64,000 nt of DNA from Novosphingobium colocasiae (GTDB lineage Bacteria; Pseudomonadota; Alphaproteobacteria; Sphingomonadales; Sphingomonadaceae). The stretch spans positions 95,237 through 159,236 of the forward strand of contig NZ_BMZA01000006.1 in the NCBI RefSeq assembly GCF_014652555.1, written 5' to 3'. Position 1 is the first letter of the stretch; every line of letters starts with the position of its first letter. Positions 23,787-32,851 of this stretch are shown in pieces. The position numbers and the translations under genes were made by a program. The notes below the pieces were generated by a model. It ran no database searches, was not told the DNA's origin, and was given only the letters and a program-made list of their open reading frames with translations.

Positions 23787-26054
23787 ATGTCAGACACGGC
23801 ACGCATTGCAGTGCTGCTGGCCGCGGCGTTGGCGGTGCCGGCGCTGGCGGATGAAGGCGCGACGATCATCGTCACCGCGCCGGGCGGCGATATCGATGGC
23901 GATGAAGCCAGGACGATCGGCGAAACGGCGCTGGCTGCGGCCGGCAAGCCCGATCTGGGCCGGGCGCTGGAGCGCCAGGTGCCGGGGCTTACCTTGTCGG
24001 AAGCGACCGGCAATGCCTGGCAGGCGGCGATCGGCTGGCGCGGGTTCTCGGCCTCGCCGTTGCAGGGCGCGGAGCAGGGTCTGGCGGTCTACCTTGATGG
24101 GGTGCGCTTCAACCAGCCGTTCGGCGATACTGTCCTGTTCGATGCGATCCCGGAAGCGGCGCTGGCGACGGTACGGCTGAACGAGGCGAACCCGGTGCTG
24201 GGCCGCAATGCGCTGGCGGGTTCGCTGGCGCTGGAAACCGCTGACGGCACCTCGCGCCCCGGCCTGCGGGTGCAGGTGGACGGCGACAGCGTGGGCAGCG
24301 CCGGCGGTTCGGTCTCGCTGGGCACGGCGCACGGGGATGACGATCTGCTGGTGGTAGCGGAGGCGCGGCGCGATCGCGGGTGGCGGCGGGCCAGCCCGTC
24401 GCGGCTGGCGCGGGTGCTGGCGAAGGGCCGCCACGCCGGGGATGGCTGGGGCATCGAGCTGTCCGGCCTGGCCGCCGCGACCAATCTGACCGGCAACGGC
24501 GTTGCCCCGGTGGAGCTGCTGGCGGCAGACTGGAAAGCCGTGTTCACCCGGCCGGACCGGACGCGCACCCGGTTCGCCCGACTGGTGGCGGCACCGTGGA
24601 TCGCGGTCGGCACCACCGGCCGCATCGAACTGCGCGTCCACGGTCAGGTGTTGTCTCGCCGCAGCGCCAACGGCGATCTTGCCGACTTCGGCCCCTGTGA
24701 CGACGATGCCGGCCATCTGTGCCTGGGAAGCGATGACGATGGCTTCACCGATCCGCTGAGCGCGGGCGGCGTGCCGGTCGCGGCGGTGGCCGGGGTTGAC
24801 GATTACGCCGCGTTCAATCGCGGGCGCGAGCGGACCCGCGCCGGCGGGGCGACCCTGCAATGGCTTGATGTGCGCGAGACCGGCCACGGCACCCGGCGGC
24901 TGGCGCTGGGGGCAAGCTGGGAACGGGCGCGCACCCGGTTCGGGGCGACGAGCGAACTGGGCGAGCTGGACGAGGATCGCGCGGTCACCGGCCTCGGGCT
25001 GGTGCTGTCAAGCGCGGACGGCACGGTGGCCCCCGTAGACGTGCGCTCCGCCCTGACCGACCTGGCGTTGTTCGCCAGCGCCGAACTGCCGCTGACGTCG
25101 CGGTTGGGCGTCGATCTGGGCTTGCGCTGGGCCCGCAACCGGGTGGTGCTGACCGACCGGATCGGCACGGCGCTGAACGGCGCGCACCGGTTCAGCCGGA
25201 TCAACCCGTCGATCGAACTGGACTATGCGCTGGGGGACGGACTGCGCTTCAGCGCCGGGGTCGCGCGCACCAGCCGCAACCCGACCCCGGCGGAACTGTC
25301 CTGCGCCGATCCCGATGCGCCCTGCACGCTCGCCAATTTCTTCGTTGCCGATCCCCCGCTCAAGCCGGTGACGGCGCGCAACTGGCACGCCGGGGTGGCG
25401 GGGGAAGCCGGCGGGCTGAACTGGCGCGCGGGGCTGTGGCGCGCTGATACCCGCAACGATATCCGCATGATCGCGTCGCAAGTGCGCGGGCGCGGCTATT
25501 TCGCCAACCTCGGCGCAACCCGGCGCGAGGGGCTTGAGCTGTCGGCGCGGTGGCAGCGGCCGGACAGCGGCTGGCACCTTGCGGGAAGCTATGCGCTGAC
25601 GATGGCGCGGTTTCGCAAGGCCTTTGCCCTGTCCAGCCCGGCCAACCCGGCGGCGGACGAAGACGGGCTGATCGCGGTGCGGCGCGGGGACGCTCTGCCC
25701 GGCGTGCCGAGACATGCGCTGGATGCGGAACTGGGGCGCAGCGGTGCGGGCTGGGACCTGGCGCTGCGGATGCGGGCGCGTGCGGGCCAGTATCTTGTGG
25801 GCGATGAAGGCAACGACAATCGCAAGACCCCGACCTATGCGGTGTTCGACCTGACCGGGCGCGCCGCGCTGACGCCCGCGATCTCGCTGGTCGCCGAACT
25901 GCGCAACCTGCTGGACCGGCGCTACGCCACCGCCGGGGCGTTCGCCGAGATCAATGATATCGAGCTGGCGGAAGCGCCCGAGGCATCCGACCCGCGCGCC
26001 TATGCTCCCGGTGCGCCCCGGCGGCTGACGGTATCGCTGCTGGCGACGTTCTGA
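23787..26054 (+). CDS. TonB-dependent receptor (755 aa)
   Basis: Second receptor of the unit. It has a short signal peptide (residues 1-21, 'LAVPALADEG'), a TonB box 'ATIIVTAPGG', and a plug with 'GLAVYLDGVRFNQPFGD' and 'NPVLGRNALAGSLALET'. The barrel runs to the end, with a terminal 'RLTVSLLATF' (aromatic C-terminus). A cysteine pair in 'GPCDDDAGHLC' and another in 'LSCADPDAPC' lie in extracellular loops. It differs clearly from the receptor at 21172, so this is not a tandem duplication. Ligand unknown. Confidence 0.87.
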   Translation: MSDTARIAVLLAAALAVPALADEGATIIVTAPGGDIDGDEARTIGETALAAAGKPDLGRALERQVPGLTLSEATGNAWQAAIGWRGFSASPLQGAEQGLAVYLDGVRFNQPFGDTVLFDAIPEAALATVRLNEANPVLGRNALAGSLALETADGTSRPGLRVQVDGDSVGSAGGSVSLGTAHGDDDLLVVAEARRDRGWRRASPSRLARVLAKGRHAGDGWGIELSGLAAATNLTGNGVAPVELLAADWKAVFTRPDRTRTRFARLVAAPWIAVGTTGRIELRVHGQVLSRRSANGDLADFGPCDDDAGHLCLGSDDDGFTDPLSAGGVPVAAVAGVDDYAAFNRGRERTRAGGATLQWLDVRETGHGTRRLALGASWERARTRFGATSELGELDEDRAVTGLGLVLSSADGTVAPVDVRSALTDLALFASAELPLTSRLGVDLGLRWARNRVVLTDRIGTALNGAHRFSRINPSIELDYALGDGLRFSAGVARTSRNPTPAELSCADPDAPCTLANFFVADPPLKPVTARNWHAGVAGEAGGLNWRAGLWRADTRNDIRMIASQVRGRGYFANLGATRREGLELSARWQRPDSGWHLAGSYALTMARFRKAFALSSPANPAADEDGLIAVRRGDALPGVPRHALDAELGRSGAGWDLALRMRARAGQYLVGDEGNDNRKTPTYAVFDLTGRAALTPAISLVAELRNLLDRRYATAGAFAEINDIELAEAPEASDPRAYAPGAPRRLTVSLLATF

Positions 26055-26075
26055 GCCGGGGCGAGCGGCCCGCCG

Positions 26076-26705
26076 TCAAGTCAGCTTGGGCGCAAGTCCC
26101 GGCTCTGCCCTGGCCATTGCCCGCTGGTATGCCGGGCGGTCCCCGATCCGGCCGAGATAGGCGAGGATGTTGGGATAGCCATCCAGCGGGAAGTCTGCCA
26201 GCACGCGCATCGTCGTCAGCGCGAAGCCCATCATGATATCGGCCAGGGTCAGTTCGGTGCCGCCGAAAAAGGGTGACGTGGCCAGCCGTTCATCGGCGAG
26301 TCGCCAAGCCTTGGCTTTACGATCCATGGCGAAGGCCGCCGGTTCCGCCCCGGCGCGCAGGCAGGCCACTTCCATCATGCTGTTGGCCATGAAAGTGCCG
26401 TTGGAAAAGTGGAACCAGAACAGGTGCCCGGCGTAATCGGGGCTGTCGGGCGAAGGAATGAGCCGGCCATCGCCATGTTTGACAGCGATATATTCGCAGA
26501 TGGCGGCGCTTTCGCCCAGCACCAGATCGCCGTCGGTCACCACCGGGGCAATGCCCATCGGGTGCAGCGCCTTGTATTCCTGGGGGGCGAAGCCATCGTC
26601 CGCCCGGCGTTGATAGAGCTTGAGATCATAGTCGATCCCCAGCTCTTCGCAGAGCCAGACGATCCGTTCCGATTGCGATAAACCCAAGTGGTGAACGGTC
26701 AGCAT
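26076..26705 (-). CDS. Glutathione S-transferase family protein
   Basis: A 209-residue two-domain GST. The thioredoxin-like N-domain ('MLTVHHLGLSQSERIVWLCEELG') has the Ser/Asn region at the glutathione site, 'GIAPVVTDGDLVLGESAAIC' contains the cis-proline and the ES motif, and the C-terminal all-helical domain starts near residue 90. It may conjugate or isomerise electrophiles in the cytoplasm. It converges on the TonB-receptor operon. No substrate clue in the neighbourhood. Confidence 0.85.
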   Translation of the reverse strand: MLTVHHLGLSQSERIVWLCEELGIDYDLKLYQRRADDGFAPQEYKALHPMGIAPVVTDGDLVLGESAAICEYIAVKHGDGRLIPSPDSPDYAGHLFWFHFSNGTFMANSMMEVACLRAGAEPAAFAMDRKAKAWRLADERLATSPFFGGTELTLADIMMGFALTTMRVLADFPLDGYPNILAYLGRIGDRPAYQRAMARAEPGLAPKLT

Positions 26706-26809
26706 GTCGTTTCCTTTGGCCGGAATTGCGTTTCATTGAGCACCATATCGGCCTGGATCGGCTGGCGGGTCATAGCTTTTTCTAATGACGCGTGGAGCGA
26801 GCGAAGGAG

Positions 26810-26827
26810 CTAGGGTCCGGGCCCTAG
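26810..26827. repeat. CTAGGG-type palindrome, copy 2
   Basis: CTAGGGTCCGGGCCCTAG: 6-base arms and a 6-base centre. Apart from one centre base it equals the reverse complement of the core at 4651-4670. It lies in the divergent gap upstream of the GST gene. Confidence 0.55.
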
Positions 26828-26855
26828 ACTTGCTGCGCAGCATGGAGGATGCCCG

Positions 26856-26972
26856 ATGATCATCAACCTTGGTTTCTACAAGCGCCGCGCCGATCTGACG
26901 CACGAACAGCGCACCATGATACGCGGAGCGCACGAGACCGCGCCCGGATGGGAAAGCGTTGCCGTTATCTGA
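26856..26972 (+). pseudogene. Remnant of an EthD-domain gene
   Basis: A 38-codon frame starting 'MIINLGFYKRRADLTHEQ', which matches the opening of EthD-domain proteins, and then switching to unrelated sequence 'RTMIRGAHETAPGWESVAVI' and a stop. A GGAGGATG ribosome site is retained. The natural family is about 100 residues or more, so an internal deletion has probably left only the 5' end plus a 3' scrap. It sits just before the VOC gene. Confidence 0.45.
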
Positions 26973-27026
26973 CCCGCTTTTTGCACGAAGCCGCAAGAGA
27001 CGGCCGTGCGCTTACCGGAGAGAACG

Positions 27027-27497
27027 ATGCCCGCCGTATTTCACCATACCAACATTGTGTCCCACGATCCCGATCGCCTGGCCCGGTTCTACATTGATGT
27101 CTTCGGTTGCGAACGCGAAGGGCCGGAGCGCCATCTGTCTGGCGACTGGATAGAGCGGGGCACCGGCCTTGCCGGGGCGACGATCACCGGGGTGATGCTG
27201 CGCCTGCCCGGCTTCGGGCAGACCGCCCCCCGGCTGGAGATCTTCCGCGTCGCCGGGGCCGAAGCTGCCGCGCCGGCGCAGGTCACCCGCCCCGGGCTGA
27301 TGCACTTGTGCTTCGAGGTAGATGATGCGCAGGAAACGCTCGATCGCATCCTTGCCGCAGGTGGCCGGGTGCTCGGCGAAATCGTCGATTCCGGCGAGGT
27401 CCCCGGAGTGGGCCGGGCGGACTTCGTCTATGCCCGCGATCCGGACGATAACATCGTCGAACTGATTGCGTGGAACCGGATCGCCCCGCCCTCCTGA
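27027..27497 (+). CDS. VOC (glyoxalase/dioxygenase-fold) protein
   Basis: A 156-residue vicinal-oxygen-chelate fold protein: the first beta-alpha-beta unit is 'FHHTNIVSHDPDRLARFYIDVFG' with a metal-ligand-like His, and the second starts 'GLMHLCFEVDDAQETLDRILAAGG' and ends 'FVYARDPDDNIVELIAW' with the typical terminal Glu. Members include glyoxalase I-like isomerases and extradiol dioxygenases; this short single-domain form is closer to lyase/isomerase types. The start at ATG 27027 follows CCGGAGAG. The next gene begins 60 bases downstream, so they may be co-transcribed. Confidence 0.85.
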   Translation: MPAVFHHTNIVSHDPDRLARFYIDVFGCEREGPERHLSGDWIERGTGLAGATITGVMLRLPGFGQTAPRLEIFRVAGAEAAAPAQVTRPGLMHLCFEVDDAQETLDRILAAGGRVLGEIVDSGEVPGVGRADFVYARDPDDNIVELIAWNRIAPPS

Positions 27498-27556
27498 GCG
27501 CGGCGTGGCCAAGGCTGACCGACCGTTCGCTCGCAATACCGAAAAGGAACCCGCCG

Positions 27557-27982
27557 GTGCAGACCATCGCCATCACTGACGACGCCTGGAGTGACCTGAG
27601 CGCGTGCGTCGCGCCGGGCGTACCGATCGTATCGCTCAATCTGCTGCGGTTCCGGGACACCGCGCTCTATCCAGAAGGGAGCGGCCACGCGCCGTGCAGC
27701 GGCCGGACCGCGTATTATGATCGCTACGCCAGTGTTACCGTGCCGATCGCGCTGGCGCTGGGGGGCAGGCTGTTGCTGAGCGGATCGGCCGTCAGCCACC
27801 CGATCTGCCCGCCGGGCGAGCACTGGGACGATATCCTGATGCTGGAATATCCTGATATCGGGATGCTCCTGGGGCTCGGTGCTGACCCGGCCTATCAGGA
27901 AAACGCGATCCACCGGACCGCCGCGCTGCGCGATTCGCGGCTGCTGGTGATCGTCAGGAACGAGCTGGCCGGCGGCGACTGA
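27557..27982 (+). CDS. DUF1330-like hypothetical protein
   Basis: A 141-residue protein starting at GTG 27557 after GAAAAGGAAC. It contains 'IVSLNLLRFRDTALYPEG', 'YYDRYASVTVPIALALGGRLLLSG' and 'DDILMLEYPDIGMLL', the dimeric ferredoxin-like fold pattern of DUF1330/NIPSNAP-type proteins. Catalytic residues cannot be named. The position right after the VOC gene and an EthD relic (also alpha/beta barrel dimers) suggests a decayed small-molecule-metabolism cluster. Confidence 0.65.
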   Translation: MQTIAITDDAWSDLSACVAPGVPIVSLNLLRFRDTALYPEGSGHAPCSGRTAYYDRYASVTVPIALALGGRLLLSGSAVSHPICPPGEHWDDILMLEYPDIGMLLGLGADPAYQENAIHRTAALRDSRLLVIVRNELAGGD

Positions 27983-27994
27983 CGCAGCCGCCCT

Positions 27995-28366
27995 TCACGC
28001 TGCCATCGCGGCGGCGGCTCCAGGGATGTCGCGCGCCTTGATGCCGCGAATCTGCGCGAGATCGCCTTTGAGGACATCGAGCGCGTCGGATTCCTTCGGC
28101 GTCAGCTTGGCGGTATCGAAGTGGCGGATCAGCACTTCGAGCGCATCGGCGATATGGCCCAGTTGCTTGCCGTAGCTACCGACCTCGTCGAGGATCCGGC
28201 GCTCGGTCTCGGGGTAGCTGGTTTCGCCCAGCGAGATGTTGATGAGACCGAGCTGGTTGTGATCGATATTCCACGTCCACGGGTTGATCGCCTGCCACAG
28301 CTTGTCCGGCGCGAGGCTGACCTGGAAGGGATTGGCATCGGCCGGGGCAAGCGAAAAAGCGGGCAT
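27995..28366 (-). CDS. Conserved hypothetical protein (123 aa)
   Basis: A soluble protein starting '[20 protein letters not shown]' and continuing '[25 protein letters not shown]', then two amphipathic helices ('[22 protein letters not shown]' region). A very strong ribosome site (AGGAGGTGCC) precedes the ATG at 28366, supporting that start. There is no signal peptide or recognised motif. It is single-gene, convergent with the DUF1330-like gene. Function not assignable. Confidence 0.7.
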   Translation of the reverse strand: MPAFSLAPADANPFQVSLAPDKLWQAINPWTWNIDHNQLGLINISLGETSYPETERRILDEVGSYGKQLGHIADALEVLIRHFDTAKLTPKESDALDVLKGDLAQIRGIKARDIPGAAAAMAA

Positions 28367-28536
28367 GGGCGGCACCTCCTGACGGGCGGGATCGATCGCC
28401 GCGCAGTCTATCATGTCGTCAAGCCGCCGCACCAGCGATAGAAACTCTCGCCACCGCAGGCGCTTGGAGCGGGTCGCGATGGCCGGGGCTGCCGAATCGG
28501 CTTCAAATTGCGCGCCAGACGTCTAAAGCACCAGCC

Positions 28537-29436
28537 ATGGTCAACCCGCACGATCCGCACCTGCTCGCCAAGGCCGAAACGCTTGTCGACGCCCTGCCCT
28601 ATCTCCAGCGCTATGCCGGCCGCACTTTCGTGGTCAAATACGGCGGCCATGCGATGGGCGATCCCGACCTGGCGCACGATTTCGCGCAGGATATCGTGCT
28701 GCTCAAGGCCGTGGGCATCAATCCGGTGGTCGTCCACGGCGGCGGCCCGCAGATCGGCGCGATGCTCAAGAAGGTGGGCGTGGAAAGCCGGTTCATCGAC
28801 GGCCTGCGGGTGACCGACAAGGCCACAGCCGAAGTGGCCGAGATGGTGCTGTGCGGCGCGATCAACAAGGAAATCGTCGGCTGGATCGCCAAAGCCGGCG
28901 GCAAGGCGATGGGCATTTCGGGCAAGGACGGCGGCCTCGCCATCGCCCGCAAGGTCGAACGCACCAGCAAGGACCCGGACAGCAACATCGAGAAGGTCGT
29001 CGATCTCGGCTTCGTCGGCGAACCGCACCGGATCGACACCACGGTGATCGAGACGATCTCTGCCGCCGGGATGATCCCGGTGATCGCCCCGATCGCACCC
29101 GGAGCCGATGGCGAGACCTACAACGTCAACGCCGATACGATGGCCGGGGCGATCGCCGCCGCGCTGGGCGCGGCGCGGCTGTTCCTGCTGACCGACGTGC
29201 GCGGCGTGCTCGACAAGCAGGGCGAGCTGCTGACCGACCTCAGGCCCGCCGATATCGCCGCGCTGCGGCAGGACGGGACGATCTCGGGCGGGATGATCCC
29301 CAAGCTCGAAACCTGCATCCACGCGGTCGATGCCGGGTGCGAGGCGGCCGTCGTGCTTGACGGGCGCGTATCGCATGCCATGTTGCTGGAAATCTTCACG
29401 CAGGAAGGGGCCGGTACCCTGATCCGTGCGGGATAA
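28537..29436 (+). CDS. argB: Acetylglutamate kinase
   Basis: A 299-residue amino-acid-kinase-fold enzyme phosphorylating N-acetyl-L-glutamate, the second step of arginine synthesis. Diagnostic segments: '[14 protein letters not shown]' (ATP/phosphate-binding Lys), '[13 protein letters not shown]' (glycine loop), 'GLRVTD', and '[14 protein letters not shown]' near the C-terminus. The length is typical. The arginine-sensitive form carries an N-terminal helix, which the first ~15 residues could be. It stands alone; other arg genes are not in the window. Confidence 0.95.
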   Translation: MVNPHDPHLLAKAETLVDALPYLQRYAGRTFVVKYGGHAMGDPDLAHDFAQDIVLLKAVGINPVVVHGGGPQIGAMLKKVGVESRFIDGLRVTDKATAEVAEMVLCGAINKEIVGWIAKAGGKAMGISGKDGGLAIARKVERTSKDPDSNIEKVVDLGFVGEPHRIDTTVIETISAAGMIPVIAPIAPGADGETYNVNADTMAGAIAAALGAARLFLLTDVRGVLDKQGELLTDLRPADIAALRQDGTISGGMIPKLETCIHAVDAGCEAAVVLDGRVSHAMLLEIFTQEGAGTLIRAG

Positions 29437-29511
29437 ATCCTTGTTCCCGGGGGCGATTGCCCGCAAGGGGACGGTACGGAGCAGGCGAGACTGAAAGGCA
29501 TCCTGAAACCC

Positions 29512-30081
29512 ATGCGCATCGACACTGCACGTCCGCCACGGCGCATTGCCCTGTCGGCTACAGTTGCCGCCGCAGCGCTGCTGCTGACCGGATGCGGCGG
29601 CGGCGATCCTGCGGCCGCACCCAGCGGCGATGCGGTCGGCCTGCTGGAAACCGATGCGCCCTCCGCGCTGCCCTCGGGCGATCCGAGCGGGACCGGCAGC
29701 AGCGCCATCGCCACCGGGCTCGATAGCGGCGCGCTGCGCGAACGCGCCGACCCCGAACGCCTGCTGCGCTACTACACCAACGCCATCCGCATCGGTGACT
29801 GGGCCAGTGCCGCCCGCGCGTGGAGCCTCGATGCCCAGATGACCCCGGCCAAGCTGGAAGCCGAATTCGGCGGTGCCGCCGGGCCCAAGCTGGCAGTGGG
29901 CAAGGGCGATGTCGAAGGCGCGGCGGGCTCGCTCTATTACGAAGCGCCGCTGGTGGTCGATTTCGCTGACGGTCGCGCGTCGAAGCGCGGCACGATCGTC
30001 CTGCGCCGCGTCAACGACGTGCCCGGGGCGAGCGAGGAACAGCTCAACTGGCGGATCGAGCGGACGTCAACGCTGCTTTAG
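29512..30081 (+). CDS. Lipoprotein of unknown function
   Basis: A 189-residue protein with a lipoprotein signal: 'ALLLTGCGGGD' places the lipidated cysteine near residue 27, so it is anchored in the envelope. A Ser/Gly/Pro-rich linker follows (to about residue 80), then a globular part 'LLRYYTNAIRIGDWASAARAW' with helical character and a beta-rich end 'WRIERTSTLL'. The C-terminal domain resembles a nuclear-transport-factor-2-like fold by eye, but I would not name it. It lies between argB and yggT. Confidence 0.75.
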   Translation: MRIDTARPPRRIALSATVAAAALLLTGCGGGDPAAAPSGDAVGLLETDAPSALPSGDPSGTGSSAIATGLDSGALRERADPERLLRYYTNAIRIGDWASAARAWSLDAQMTPAKLEAEFGGAAGPKLAVGKGDVEGAAGSLYYEAPLVVDFADGRASKRGTIVLRRVNDVPGASEEQLNWRIERTSTLL

Positions 30082-30176
30082 GTCGTAATCGCGGGCAATC
30101 GCCTCGCGCTCTTGCCCCGACCCGGCCGCCTCGGCTATCAGCCGGTGCCTATTCCCAGTGAAAGGGCACGTCCTTC

Positions 30177-30464
30177 ATGCTCGGCGGTCTGTTCAACGCC
30201 CTCATCTATCTTATCCAGGTCCTCCAGACGATCATCCTCGTCCAGTTCGTCCTGGCCCTGCTCATCAATTTCAACGTCGTGAACATGAGCAACGATTTCG
30301 TCGCGGCGATCTGGCGCGCGCTGAACGCGCTGCTCGATCCGCTGCTGGCACCGATCCGGCGGATCATGCCCAATACCGGAGCGATCGACTTTTCGCCGAT
30401 GGTGCTGCTGATCGGGCTGACGGTGATCGTCAAGCTGCTGGAACCGATGGTCTATTATGGCTGA
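30177..30464 (+). CDS. yggT: YggT family membrane protein
   Basis: A 95-residue protein with two hydrophobic helices (about residues 6-30 and 65-90) around the conserved middle '[17 protein letters not shown]' and '[12 protein letters not shown]', which are the YGGT-domain signatures. The family is linked to cell division/thylakoid fission in plastids and to osmotic tolerance in bacteria; its mechanism is unclear. Its end overlaps the folD start by 8 bases, so the two are translationally coupled. Confidence 0.88.
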   Translation: MLGGLFNALIYLIQVLQTIILVQFVLALLINFNVVNMSNDFVAAIWRALNALLDPLLAPIRRIMPNTGAIDFSPMVLLIGLTVIVKLLEPMVYYG

Positions 30465-31347
30465 GGTGATCGACGGCAAGGCCTTCGCCGAAGGCCTGCG
30501 TGAACGTATCGCGGTGGCGTCCACCGCGTTCACCGCAGCGGCGGGCCGCCCCGCCGGGCTGGCGGTGGTGCTGGTGGGCGAAGACCCGGCCAGCCAGGTC
30601 TATGTGCGCAACAAGGGCAAGCAGACCGTCGCCTGCGGCATGGCCAGCTTCGAACACAAGCTGCCGGCCGACACCACAGAGGCCGACCTGCTGGCGCTGA
30701 TCGCGCAGCTCAACACCGATCCGGCCGTCGATGGCATCCTCGTCCAGTTGCCGCTCCCCGCGCACCTGAACGAGCAGACCGTGATCGCCGCGATCAATCC
30801 CGACAAGGACGTGGACGGCTTCCACGTCGTCAATGTCGGCCGGCTCGCCACGGGCATGCCCGGCTTCGTGCCGTGCACGCCGCTGGGCTGCGTGATGCTG
30901 CTGCGTGACCGGCTGGGCTCGCTGGCGGGCATGGAGGCGGTCGTCATCGGCCGCTCGAACATCGTCGGCAAGCCGATGGCGCAACTGCTGCTGGCGGAAA
31001 GCTGCACGGTCACCGTGGCGCACAGCCGCACGCACGATCTGCCCGCCGTGGTCAGCCGCGCCGATATCGTGGTGGCAGCGGTCGGCCGCCCGGAAATGGT
31101 CAAGGGCGCATGGCTGAAGCCCGGCGCGACCGTGATCGATGTCGGCATCAACCGGGTCCCGGCGGCCGAACCGGGCAAGACCAGGCTGGTCGGCGATGTC
31201 GATTATGCCTCTGCCAGCACCGTCGCCGGAGCGATCACCCCGGTTCCGGGCGGGGTCGGGCCGATGACCATCGCGGTGCTGCTGCGCAACACCCTCGTCG
31301 CCGCGCACCGCAATGCCGGCGTTGTCCTGGACGAGAGCGCGCTGTGA
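30457..31347 (+). CDS. folD: Methylenetetrahydrofolate dehydrogenase/cyclohydrolase
   Basis: A 296-residue bifunctional one-carbon enzyme (5,10-methylene-THF to 10-formyl-THF, NADP-dependent). The substrate-site motifs are '[16 protein letters not shown]' (catalytic Lys region) and '[12 protein letters not shown]', with '[13 protein letters not shown]'. The Rossmann part has '[18 protein letters not shown]' and the C-terminal '[16 protein letters not shown]'. All are complete. It sits in a run of overlapping genes (yggT, folD, a SnoaL-like protein, marC), so a shared transcript is likely. Confidence 0.95.
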   Translation: MAEVIDGKAFAEGLRERIAVASTAFTAAAGRPAGLAVVLVGEDPASQVYVRNKGKQTVACGMASFEHKLPADTTEADLLALIAQLNTDPAVDGILVQLPLPAHLNEQTVIAAINPDKDVDGFHVVNVGRLATGMPGFVPCTPLGCVMLLRDRLGSLAGMEAVVIGRSNIVGKPMAQLLLAESCTVTVAHSRTHDLPAVVSRADIVVAAVGRPEMVKGAWLKPGATVIDVGINRVPAAEPGKTRLVGDVDYASASTVAGAITPVPGGVGPMTIAVLLRNTLVAAHRNAGVVLDESAL

Positions 31348-32081
31348 AGCGCGCCGGGCCGCTCGCGCTGGCGCTCGCCTGCGCGGCTGCCTTCGCCGCG
31401 TCGCCCGCCGCCGCCCGCGATCGCCCGCCGGGCCGGGCCGGAGCGGGCACCGCCAATCCGAGCGCGCTCGTCGCCGCCGAGATCGCCTTCGCCCGCGCCG
31501 CGCGGGAAAAGGGCCAGTGGACCGCCTTTCGCGAATTTGCCGCCGACGGTGCGGTGATGTTCACTCCGCAGCCGGTGCTGGCGCGTGCCTGGCTCAAGGA
31601 CCGCGCCAACCCCGCCACCGCGCTGCAATGGCAGCCGGACACCGTGTGGATGAGCTGCGACGGCACGCTGGGCGTCACCCGCGGCACCTGGCAGCGGCCT
31701 GACGGGACCACCGGCTGGTTCACCACGGTCTGGCAGCGGCAGAGCAAGGGCCGGGGCAAGGGCGGCTATCTGTGGCTGCTCGACCAAGGCGACAGTGCCG
31801 CCGCGCCGAGCGCGCCCGACGACATGCTCCACGCCAGCGTCGGCGAATGCCCGGCACGCGGCAGCCGCACCGGCCCGCCGCCCGGCGATGAAACCGCGGA
31901 AGACGACGCCCCGCCGCAGCCGCCCGGCAAGACCGGCGGCGGCACATCGCGCGACGGCACGCTGGGCTGGCAATGGTCTGTCGCCGATAACGGCGCGCGG
32001 CTGTTCACCGTCACCCTGCGCAAGGGCGGGGCGATGGTCGAGGTGCTGCGCACCCAAGTGGCGGCGGCACCGGCCGGATGA
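31344..32081 (+). CDS. Exported DUF4440/SnoaL-like protein
   Basis: A 245-residue protein starting at GTG 31344, overlapping the folD stop (GTGA). It has a cleavable signal peptide ('[19 protein letters not shown]', ~24 residues), then an NTF2/SnoaL-like domain: '[21 protein letters not shown]', '[12 protein letters not shown]' and '[15 protein letters not shown]'. Proline/glycine-rich stretches lie around residues 165-205. Likely periplasmic; activity unknown. Its stop overlaps the marC start. Confidence 0.72.
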   Translation: MKRAGPLALALACAAAFAASPAAARDRPPGRAGAGTANPSALVAAEIAFARAAREKGQWTAFREFAADGAVMFTPQPVLARAWLKDRANPATALQWQPDTVWMSCDGTLGVTRGTWQRPDGTTGWFTTVWQRQSKGRGKGGYLWLLDQGDSAAAPSAPDDMLHASVGECPARGSRTGPPPGDETAEDDAPPQPPGKTGGGTSRDGTLGWQWSVADNGARLFTVTLRKGGAMVEVLRTQVAAAPAG

Positions 32082-32713
32082 TGGAGCTGTTCACCTCGGC
32101 CTTCGTCACCCTGTTCGTGATCATCGATCCGCCGGGCTGCGCGCCGATCTATGCCGGGCTGTCGGCCGGGGCGAGCCGCAGCCAGTCGGTTTCGATGGCC
32201 GCACGGGCCTGCCTGATCGCCGCCGCGATCCTGCTGTTCTTCGCGTTGTTCGGCGAGGATCTGCTCAATTTCCTCCACATCGAGCTCAACGCGTTCCGCA
32301 TTGCCGGCGGCATCATGCTGTTCATGATCGCCATCGACATGGTGTTCGAAAAGCGCACCCAGCGCCGCGAACAGCGCGCAGAAAAGATCCGGGCCCACAA
32401 CACCGAAACGCCCGAGGTAGAGGATGTCTCGGTGTTCCCGATGGCCATGCCGATGCTGGCCGGGCCCGGATCGATCGCGACGATGATGCTGCTGTCGGCG
32501 CGCGCGCAGGGTCTGACGCAATCGCTGACGGTGCTGGCGGCCATGGCCAGCGTCATGGTGCTGAGCTTCCTCGCGCTCGCCAGCGCCGGCCCGCTGATGC
32601 GGGTGCTGGGCGACAAGGTGGAAGCGGTCATTACCCGCCTGCTCGGCGTCCTGCTGGCCGCGCTGGCGGCGCAATATGTGATCGACGGCGTGAAAGTGGT
32701 GCTGCGCACGTAG
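32078..32713 (+). CDS. marC: MarC family inner-membrane protein
   Basis: A 211-residue protein with about six transmembrane helices. The MarC/UPF0056 pattern is visible in 'FVTLFVIIDPPGCAPIYAGL', 'FRIAGGIMLFMIAIDMVF' and 'FPMAMPMLAGPGSIATMMLL'. Despite the name, the family has no proven role in multiple-antibiotic resistance; a small-solute (NAAT) transport function is assumed. It is the last gene of the yggT-folD run and is followed by a long perfect hairpin that may end the transcript. Confidence 0.88.
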   Translation: MMELFTSAFVTLFVIIDPPGCAPIYAGLSAGASRSQSVSMAARACLIAAAILLFFALFGEDLLNFLHIELNAFRIAGGIMLFMIAIDMVFEKRTQRREQRAEKIRAHNTETPEVEDVSVFPMAMPMLAGPGSIATMMLLSARAQGLTQSLTVLAAMASVMVLSFLALASAGPLMRVLGDKVEAVITRLLGVLLAALAAQYVIDGVKVVLRT

Positions 32714-32745
32714 GGTGCGGAAGACTGCACCCTTTGCCCTGCCCC

Positions 32746-32808
32746 GTTCGTGTCGAGCGAAGTCGAGACATGCTCGCGCCGGGTGTCTCGACTTCGCTCG
32801 ACACGAAC
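32746..32808. repeat. Perfect 25-bp inverted repeat (hairpin element)
   Basis: Arms of 25 bases at 32746-32770 and 32784-32808 are exact reverse complements (core TGTCGAGCGAAGTCGAGACA), with a 13-base loop. No T-run follows. It may act as a terminator or RNA-stabilising hairpin after marC, but the unusual arm length and AAGTCGAGACA core suggest a dispersed REP-type element. Confidence 0.7.
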
Positions 32809-32851
32809 AGGATCCGGCCAGAGACGAAGGTCAAGATCAGGCCTTCCGGCC

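Noticed and set aside
26733..26996. 87-codon minus-strand frame opposite the EthD relic
   Set aside because: Low-complexity basic sequence, antisense to a scrap with a recognisable family start.
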